64,000 nt of DNA, taken from contig CAJHNH020002090.1 of the NCBI GenBank assembly GCA_905116865.2, positions 208,501 through 272,500 on the forward strand, written 5' to 3'. The translations under genes were made by a program, and so were the position numbers. The stretch is from Candidula unifasciata. Taxonomy: Eukaryota > Mollusca > Gastropoda > Stylommatophora > Geomitridae. How positions within the stretch are numbered: the stretch's first letter is position 1; each line of letters opens with the position of its first letter. Below, piece by piece: positions 60,301 through 64,000 of this stretch. The notes below the pieces were generated by a model. That model worked only from the letters and a program-made list of their open reading frames with translations. It had not been told where the DNA came from and ran no database searches.

Positions 60301-62022
60301 ACTGGTTAGAGAACACAACACACACACACTTCGTGATTGTAACTGACTGCAGAGTGGCATGCTTCGCTGCGGAGGCCACGGGTGAGGAGTATTGTCTGGA
60401 TTTTTTCACTGAGTTATGCCGGTGTAATGGGAAATGAACAGGAGGACAGACTGGCTGGCTCTGCGCAACTTGGTGGAATATTGAAGCATAAGGCAGAAGT
60501 GGTTGGTGCCTTGTGGGAGAGCAGGTACAGTTTAGAGGAGCAGATGAATCACCACAGTCGGGTGAGATTGATGCAGCGGGAAGTGACGAGAGGTTTTGGC
60601 AGATGCTCGAGGCTCAGAGGAAAGGCAAGACGGACGTTTAATCAGAATGCTACTGGCACCATTAGTATCGGAACTCTTCACTGACTGCTGAAGATGGGGA
60701 CGGAGCATTAATGGGAATTCCCCGAATGCTGTAATGTCGGTTCTTGAATCAACTCAACCCAACTTAACTCTAAGAAATCAGAGGAGGAGAAGAAGAAAAA
60801 AAAAATTATGGAGTCTTGATCAGTTTTATAAAAATCTATGGGGTTAAAACCTACAACCACCAAGCAGACTGCTTGCTACTGAGTATCCCAACTCACTAAA
60901 AAGATGGGTTTGGTTCACATAGTCACAAAGAGCAAAGTGATGTCATACTAAGCCTAATGTTTATCACTTTTAACATTTTAAAATCATTTTTTGAAATATC
61001 TATTGAAATTTTTTTTTATTTGTCAATTTTTTTAACTTTTGTCTTCTAAATTCTAAACAGGCACTAACAAATGGAAACAAATGTAGTGGGGAAATAAAGA
61101 AGTCTAAGAGAAACCGAGACCATGCTGATTAGAGAGACCATCCTACAGGATAGATTCACTCATGATACTCAACGAACTGCATAGGTAGATCATAAAGAAA
61201 GAAGAAACTGTGAGCCCTATGTGAAATATGATGGCACAACTGAATAATGCTGATTCAGGATGAGAACAAAATCAAAGGAAAAAGTGTAAAGGGTTTCTGG
61301 TTAATTTCAGACTGAGTATTCAAGATGAAACTACACAGAAACCTTTGCAAAACCTTTGTATCTTTTTCATACTTGCAGCAGCTGTCAATTTTGCCTGTAA
61401 TTTTTTTTTCTCTCCCTGTGTATTTATACCTCCTTTATTCATTTGCACGTATGGATTGTAAAGATGTAGCTTTCTAGATAAATTATTAATAAATATTTCT
61501 CAATGTGTTTCATAAGCATGAGAATGCATCTGTTCCTTACAGGTTAGCTAAAACTGAAGTTCTATGTTAGTGACTCTACCATAGTATTTCTTTTACCTGA
61601 AAGTATCAGTTAATGTTTATAGATAATTATTCTAATTCTTCAGTTTCTGATTCATACAGGAGTGCACTGATTTAATGGTTACATATTCTATTTTCTGACT
61701 GTCTGAAAATGAATATATAATGACTAATTAAACTGAATTAGTCAAAGAGAGTTTTTATTGTTAATACTGTGACACTAACTATTTAAATTATGAAACAAAA
61801 ACAACAAAAACTCAGACTATAACAGTGACAGCAATCAACACACCCTGCTTATCACCAGTCAGAACCCAAATTTTGATTCCAGCGAGTGCTAGATTGGCGA
61901 TTGTTTCAGGAACACCATCTTGAAGTTTATCCTCAATAGCTGTGGCCCCAATCAGAATCATGCCCTGTTCAATCTCCTCATATACAATGTCCAGTTTACC
62001 ATCTCGATCATCCATAGATGTG
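41714..62022 (-). CDS. ATP8B: ATP8B-type phospholipid-transporting P4-ATPase, C-terminal part in seven exons (5' end outside window)
   Basis: The gene encodes the catalytic subunit of a lipid flippase, which moves aminophospholipids or phosphatidylcholine to the cytosolic leaflet with a CDC50-type partner. Seven exons: 62022-61844, 58954-58671, 56972-56789, 52186-51963, 49204-49121, 45016-44771 and 42367-41714. All junctions are AG/GT and phases agree, giving about 617 residues plus stop. Visible motifs are [12 protein letters not shown] and WVLTGDK (P domain), [13 protein letters not shown] (hinge), [17 protein letters not shown], transmembrane segments M5-M10, and the tail word [14 protein letters not shown], typical of ATP8B. 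YPKLYEPG and LLTDDM point to the ATP8B2/ATP8B4-like branch. The DKTGT site, the A domain and M1-M4 must lie beyond 64000. No stop or frameshift is seen, so the gene looks functional. Confidence 0.95.
42590..43062 (+). mobile_element. LINE-I: RNase H and C-terminal fragment (intronic)
   Basis: Translation in shifting frames gives [20 protein letters not shown] (RNase H aspartate in LTDAR), then MQWISSH-type and VSGNE words (WIPSHC in the family), then [20 protein letters not shown] and [11 protein letters not shown]. This is an RNase H LINE distinct from LINE-A and LINE-B. An A-run follows at about 43063. It lies in the intron between exons f and g, antisense to the gene. Confidence 0.65.
43548..44366 (-). 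mobile_element. LINE-D copy 1: 3' part with GAT tail (intronic)
   Basis: 44366-44061 encodes [50 protein letters not shown] and [11 protein letters not shown], the end of the RT thumb region. The sequence then continues in broken frames with [29 protein letters not shown] and RQLITDI. The 3' end is the GGCAAGAGACAG-type end with a GAT-rich tail near 43548. 5'-truncated, in the gene's orientation, between exons f and g. Confidence 0.8.
44771..45016 (-). CDS. ATP8B: flippase exon f (M7-M8)
   Basis: The acceptor is CTTTTCAG before GATGTG; the donor is TTGAGG then GTAAGT. It encodes [37 protein letters not shown], then LFFIPYGTF (M7), and [16 protein letters not shown] (M8). The YPxLYEPG word is characteristic of the ATP8B2/4 branch. 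Phase 0 at both ends. Confidence 0.96.
45505..45635 (+). mobile_element. LINE-D tail fragment
   Basis: TGCTGCAGGAGATTGCAGAT, GAGGCATGATCGCCCACGCC and AGTCGGCAAGGCACCTGATG, then GATGAT, is the LINE-D 3' end in plus orientation. A weaker minus-oriented piece lies at about 45250-45320. Confidence 0.75.
45690..46310 (+). mobile_element. LINE-K copy 2: degenerate 3' part (intronic)
   Basis: Broken frames give [45 protein letters not shown] and later GMILINKA-type words. The nucleotide tail is GACGGAGTTTCTTTCAGG, then GATGTTCTGCAAAGAACCTG and CTATATAAGG. The segment around KYHIK...GCATGGCATTT occurs twice (about 45955 and 46075), an internal duplication. Confidence 0.65.
46375..46965 (+). mobile_element. 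LINE-D copy 3: degenerate 3' part (intronic)
   Basis: Begins with [20 protein letters not shown] and continues in broken frames. The longest frame (46632-46823) reads [20 protein letters not shown] and [12 protein letters not shown]. The GGCACTTGATGATGATGAG tail is at about 46945. Antisense to the gene, between exons e and f. Confidence 0.75.
47100..48085. mobile_element. cluster of four LINE 3' fragments in alternating orientation
   Basis: 47100-47345 minus: a C-terminal LINE word ([22 protein letters not shown]). 47346-47470 plus: a LINE-D tail (TGCTGCAGGAGATCGCAGAT to GATGACGATGATGATG). 47475-47800 minus: post-RT fragment [20 protein letters not shown]. 47850-48085 plus: LINE-K C-terminus [20 protein letters not shown] followed by GRGQPT, and its tail to CTACATGAGG. 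All are 5'-truncated and intronic. Confidence 0.65.
48375..48480 (+). mobile_element. LINE-A tail fragment
   Basis: GCAGCTGGTACCATCAGAAC, TGCTGCTGAAGATGGGGAC and CCTGTGATGTTGATTCGT match the LINE-A 3' end. A second weak piece is at 48950-49000 (GCACTTATGGAACTGTCTGG). Confidence 0.7.
49121..49204 (-). CDS. ATP8B: flippase exon e (M6)
   Basis: An 84-base exon: acceptor CTTTTCAG before ACTTTG, donor GATCAG then GTAAAT. It encodes 28 residues, [20 protein letters not shown] then LVLGIFDQ, covering M6 with the conserved YNxxYTSLPVL and FDQ words. Both boundaries are in phase 0. Confidence 0.96.
49205..50739. other. intronic AT-rich sequence
   Basis: Part of the intron between exons d and e. Contains (GT)n with GCGTGCGTGCGT at about 50075-50140. 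No coding motif recognised. Confidence 0.5.
50740..51130 (-). mobile_element. LINE-H: C-terminal fragment with GAA tail
   Basis: The minus strand encodes [40 protein letters not shown] and [15 protein letters not shown], ending in GAAGAAGAAGAA near 50745. This is the post-RT region plus tail of a LINE. It is in the same orientation as the flippase gene, in the intron between exons d and e. Confidence 0.75.
51963..52186 (-). CDS. ATP8B: flippase exon d (M5)
   Basis: The acceptor is TTTTTCCAG before TGGCTC; the donor is GCCCAG then GTAATG. It encodes [40 protein letters not shown], then [20 protein letters not shown] and [14 protein letters not shown], which is transmembrane segment M5 and the M5-M6 loop. 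The residue completed across the exon c/d junction reads methionine (IK-M-AHIG), where most class-1 flippases have threonine. Confidence 0.95.
52187..53629. other. intronic AT-rich sequence
   Basis: Left part of the exon c-d intron, with a short (CA)n at about 53020-53060. No gene or recognised element. Confidence 0.5.
53630..54693 (+). mobile_element. LINE-F: degenerate RT element, host of a LINE-A insertion
   Basis: Begins [11 protein letters not shown] (first RT aspartate motif) near 53638, then LLKTYGF-type sequence. Broken frames follow, including [20 protein letters not shown] and [11 protein letters not shown], and the C-terminal [13 protein letters not shown] and [16 protein letters not shown] near 54482-54600. 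The element continues at 56643-56672 with the (AACT)n tail, on the far side of the LINE-A insertion. Intronic, antisense to the gene. Confidence 0.75.
54706..56630 (-). mobile_element. LINE-A copy 6: young insertion with 12-bp target duplication and internally deleted ORF (intronic)
   Basis: GGCTCAAGAGGA occurs at 54694-54705 and again at 56631-56642, a perfect target duplication flanking 1,925 bases. The 346-codon frame 56630-55590 includes [20 protein letters not shown] (linker), [19 protein letters not shown] and [15 protein letters not shown] (RT fingers) and [19 protein letters not shown]. It then jumps in frame to [20 protein letters not shown], removing the palm and FADD box. RNase H follows at 55421 on ([31 protein letters not shown], frameshift before VTDSE). 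The end is WECPTCCDV and the family tail with AATCA-type repeats. 5'-truncated. Confidence 0.93.
56789..56972 (-). CDS. ATP8B: flippase exon c (hinge GDGAND)
   Basis: The acceptor is GTTAACTAG before GCCCAAGC; the donor is ATCAAAA then GTAAGTG. It encodes [33 protein letters not shown] and [24 protein letters not shown] is the universal P-type ATPase hinge. It ends in phase 1. It has no long uninterrupted frame beyond the exon and was found by motif on the minus strand. Confidence 0.95.
56973..58094. other. intronic sequence, unassigned
   Basis: Right part of the exon b-c intron. 57180-57780 is more balanced in base composition than its surroundings and holds a 116-codon frame (57207-57557) with no recognised motif. 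Nothing else is identified. Confidence 0.4.
58095..58285 (-). mobile_element. SINE-2 copy 2, head internally deleted (intronic)
   Basis: On the minus strand: GTCGCCATGGCAGAGCGGCT, then TTTTTTCAAAAATGACCTTG, GGTCGACCCAGCTTTGAG, GGTACCGGGTGCAGCC and GCGTGATGCTGACCACATCA. The head and ATGACCTTG block match 2525-2640, but the B-box segment is missing. It lies between exons b and c, in the gene's orientation. Confidence 0.7.
58315..58595 (+). mobile_element. LINE 3' fragment with (AACT)n tail (intronic)
   Basis: It opens with AGCAAGATAATGTATCCAAT, nearly the same as LINE-F at 54437, and ends ACTAACCAACTAACTAACTA. The middle is frame-broken. It is probably a relative of LINE-F. Confidence 0.5.
58671..58954 (-). 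CDS. ATP8B: flippase exon b (P/N-domain variable loop)
   Basis: The acceptor is CTTTTCAG before AAACGG; the donor is AGTTTG then GTATGT. It completes the split glutamate codon to give [17 protein letters not shown], then a variable acidic insert ([20 protein letters not shown], then a Ser/Asn/Glu-rich stretch) and [12 protein letters not shown]. It ends in phase 0. The insert is the region that differs most between flippase paralogues. Confidence 0.95.
59354..60770 (+). mobile_element. LINE-A copy 7: 3' half with complete tail (intronic)
   Basis: Begins just downstream of the RT FADD box: [20 protein letters not shown]. The thumb and connection follow ([32 protein letters not shown]). RNase H starts near 60150 (degenerate TDG, then [25 protein letters not shown]) and continues with [25 protein letters not shown] and [20 protein letters not shown]. 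The tail ends at 60755-60770 with CAACTCAACCCAACTTAAC. Few stops, so it is relatively young. Antisense to the flippase, between exons a and b. Confidence 0.88.
60771..61843. other. intronic AT-rich sequence
   Basis: Right-hand part of the exon a-b intron, up to the exon a donor. No gene or element recognised. Confidence 0.5.
61844..62022 (-). CDS. ATP8B: flippase exon a (P domain, TGDK)
   Basis: The acceptor reads TTCAAACAG before CACATCTATGG; the donor is CAGG then GTGTGT. It enters with one base completing a codon and leaves after the first base of a glutamate codon. It encodes [19 protein letters not shown], the invariant [15 protein letters not shown], and [11 protein letters not shown]. 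These residues bind Mg and nucleotide in the phosphorylation domain. Confidence 0.95.
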
Positions 62023-62554
62023 CTGTTTGAATAACAAATGATTAATTATGAGAGGAATTCGCAAAATGTTTTTATTCTGCAATTTAAAAAAATAGAAAAA
62101 CTGTAACATATTACGTTTTAATCACTCTACATAATTGGGAGAAATTGATAAAAACCTGTCATTACTTCTGACCCAAATTAATGTGGGGAGCAATATTTCT
62201 AACAATCTCTACACAGAATTAATCAGCCTGTAATTCTTGCCACTTCTGCACTGTGAGCATCTATACCAACAAACACAAAGATAAGATATAACTGTAACAG
62301 CCAAATAAAGCAGAGCATATCACATTTCAGGAGAAGAAAGCAAAAAAATGTGTAAATGTCTGTGCTAACAAACACGTTAACTGACATTACTAATTCACAA
62401 TTCAACAAAATGGGTTGCACTTCTGATGGGTCAATATTACAAAAATAATTCCAAGGCAGTTTTTAAAATACCCTAATCTTGAAAGAAATTAAAACACATG
62501 ACACAGATTTTACTAAGAATTATTATGGTCAACTTCTGAAAACAATACAAACAT

Positions 62555-63007
62555 ATTTAGGGGATAAGCAATGTGGGTTTGTAGAAGACATGAGTTTTAA
62601 ACAAATGCAGAGTATTTACAAGGAACATTAATAAAGCATTTAATAGAAGTTAACAATGACCCACTTCTTTGTTTAACTGATTGCACAAAAGCTTTCAATG
62701 GAATAAGAATAAACTGCAATGTTAAAATACTTGCAGACCTCAACATTGGTGGGGACCTGTAAAGAATATATACCACTAACACTGGCTGTCATCATGAAGA
62801 AGATCAATACAAGCACACAAAAAAGAGAGGTGAGACAAGGTGTGTGATGTCATCATTCTTTTAACCCTCAGTGTGGTAAATATTGTATGGGAATAAATAA
62901 AACAAAATTATGGGGATCACAGACAGTATAATGTCTCATAAACTAAAATACTTTGGTCACATTAAAATGTCATAATGATTCTGAGAGAACAATAATGGAA
63001 GGTATAG
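62555..63007 (+). mobile_element. LINE-K copy 4: internally deleted RT relic
   Basis: Broken frames read QCGFVEDMSF, LCLTDCTKAFNGIRIN (first RT aspartate box), KILADLNIGGD and RGETRC (GVRQGC in the family). The sequence then jumps to the C-terminal LKYFGHIKMS, as in the LINE-K fragments at 16.2 and 47.9 kb. It lies upstream of exon a, in the next intron of the flippase gene, and abuts SINE-3. Confidence 0.65.
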
Positions 63008-63278
63008 TCTCCTGGATTCTTCTTCTTTTTCATATTCACAGGCTGTAAACTCAGTCAAAATTTCTGGTTCTTCTGCCACTTCTGAACTTCAGTTTTATTC
63101 CAGAACTTCAGTGATCAGGCATATCCATTTTACAGATCTAACTTATTTGTATGCAAACCGTTGGTTCCTAGGCTCTCAGGCAGATGCACTACGACTTTGA
63201 AGGAAACCAGTAATTATTAGACTTTTACGACCTACTTGTTAGGGAGGGAGTTTTCCCAATAAAGGGGCCCCAGAATTC
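63008..63278 (-). mobile_element. SINE-3 copy 3
   Basis: On the minus strand it contains TCTGGGGCCCC with TTGGGAAAAC, GTCGTAAAAGTCTAATAATT, GTAGTGCATCTGCCTGAGAG, AACTGAAGTTCAGAAGTGG and an AAGAAGAAG end. The order is that of 12398-12695. It is more diverged than that copy. Confidence 0.65.
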
Positions 63279-64000
63279 ACAAAGGAAGTTGCTGGAATAA
63301 CCCTCAACATATGGCTTCATATTTAAGTAAAAGCTAGGCCTGTTTACAGCTTTTAACATTAACTTAACAGCCAAACTTAGGTAGCCCCAAGAACACAAAT
63401 GCATTAACCAGGTTGCCCCAACAATGCTAAAAAATGGGTCATGGCCCTACGAAAATTCCTAAAAAATCCTCCAACAAATGTTTTTTACACTGGTCACTAA
63501 CTTACTAATATATTTTTTACAATTTATGTCTCTCAATTTAATAATTTTGTTCAAAATGTAAAAATGGAATAATCAATAAACATAAATCGAGTAAAGCATT
63601 AAATGGGAAAAAAAATAGGTTTTTGATGACTCATGTTGTGACTTTGACATCTATCACTGAGGCCATGGGACATATTTATATCAACTCTGCTATACAAAAG
63701 CCAAGAAAACACTCCTAAATTCTACGTTTAGTAAATATATTCATATCTGGGCCTCCAAAATGCTGTCTTGGCATAAAAAGAACCAATGAAATTAAATTAT
63801 GCTTCTCTGAAACAGATAAACACAGATACGCCAGTTTTGCTGCCTTTAATTGGATGTGGCAACAACATAAATGCTGTGTTCGCTGCTTCCCAGGGTGACA
63901 GGTTGAAAATACCATAAAAATAGTAAAAACCTCATTACATGAAAATAAAAATAAAAAACATGCACTCTCTCCATAAGAAAATATGATAATATGAGTAATT
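63279..64000. other. AT-rich sequence, nothing recognised
   Basis: Presumably intronic to the flippase gene, whose upstream exons lie to the right. No exon with P4-ATPase motifs was found here. Confidence 0.45.

Noticed and set aside
62223..62420. Additional flippase exon or membrane protein exon upstream of exon a
   Set aside because: The hydrophobic minus-strand frame does not match any P4-ATPase segment, and suitable splice sites in the right phase were not found.

Overview
This is a 64 kb piece of a eukaryotic, almost certainly animal, nuclear genome. It is AT-rich, has spliceosomal GT-AG introns and simple repeats, and is dominated by decayed retrotransposons. Only one host gene is recognisable: the 3' two-fifths or so of a class-1 P4-ATPase (phospholipid flippase) of the ATP8B type. 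It lies on the minus strand in seven exons between 62022 and 41714, and its 5' exons lie beyond the right edge of the window. The mobile-element mix (RNase H-bearing LINEs, tRNA-derived SINEs, mariner, TTAA-type elements and a SPIN-like hAT MITE) fits a lophotrochozoan. A gastropod mollusc is my best guess, as an inference rather than a proof.

Layout. At 0.4-10 kb there are pieces of several LINE families, a Ty3/gypsy reverse transcriptase relic and two tRNA-derived SINEs; one SINE sits inside a LINE with a perfect 11-bp target duplication. At 10.4-18.4 kb are two copies of a repeat carrying a degenerate hammerhead-ribozyme-like core, a reverse transcriptase LINE (here LINE-G) broken by two insertions, and the longest copy of the most frequent LINE (here LINE-A), itself interrupted by a LINE-K fragment. 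At 20.5-21.4 kb is an 0.9 kb minisatellite with a 24-bp unit and a higher-order period of about 313 bp. At 22-31 kb are further LINE pieces, a 41-bp array derived from a LINE tail, and two mariner relics. At 30-36.3 kb are more LINE-A copies, a tandemly doubled LINE-A tail and an inverted pair of TTAA-flanked elements, one with a readable empty site. At 36.3-41.4 kb are long GA and CT microsatellites, LINE pieces and the SPIN-like MITE.

From 41.7 kb to 62 kb the flippase exons alternate with introns packed with LINE and SINE fragments in both orientations. One is a 1.9 kb LINE-A insertion with a perfect 12-bp target duplication and an unbroken 346-codon frame formed by an internal deletion. 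Apart from the flippase I see no other host protein gene, no true tRNA or rRNA gene, and no bacterial-type system.

Family labels LINE-A to LINE-O and SINE-1 to SINE-5 are local names used only here; clade assignments are by motif recognition without a database search.
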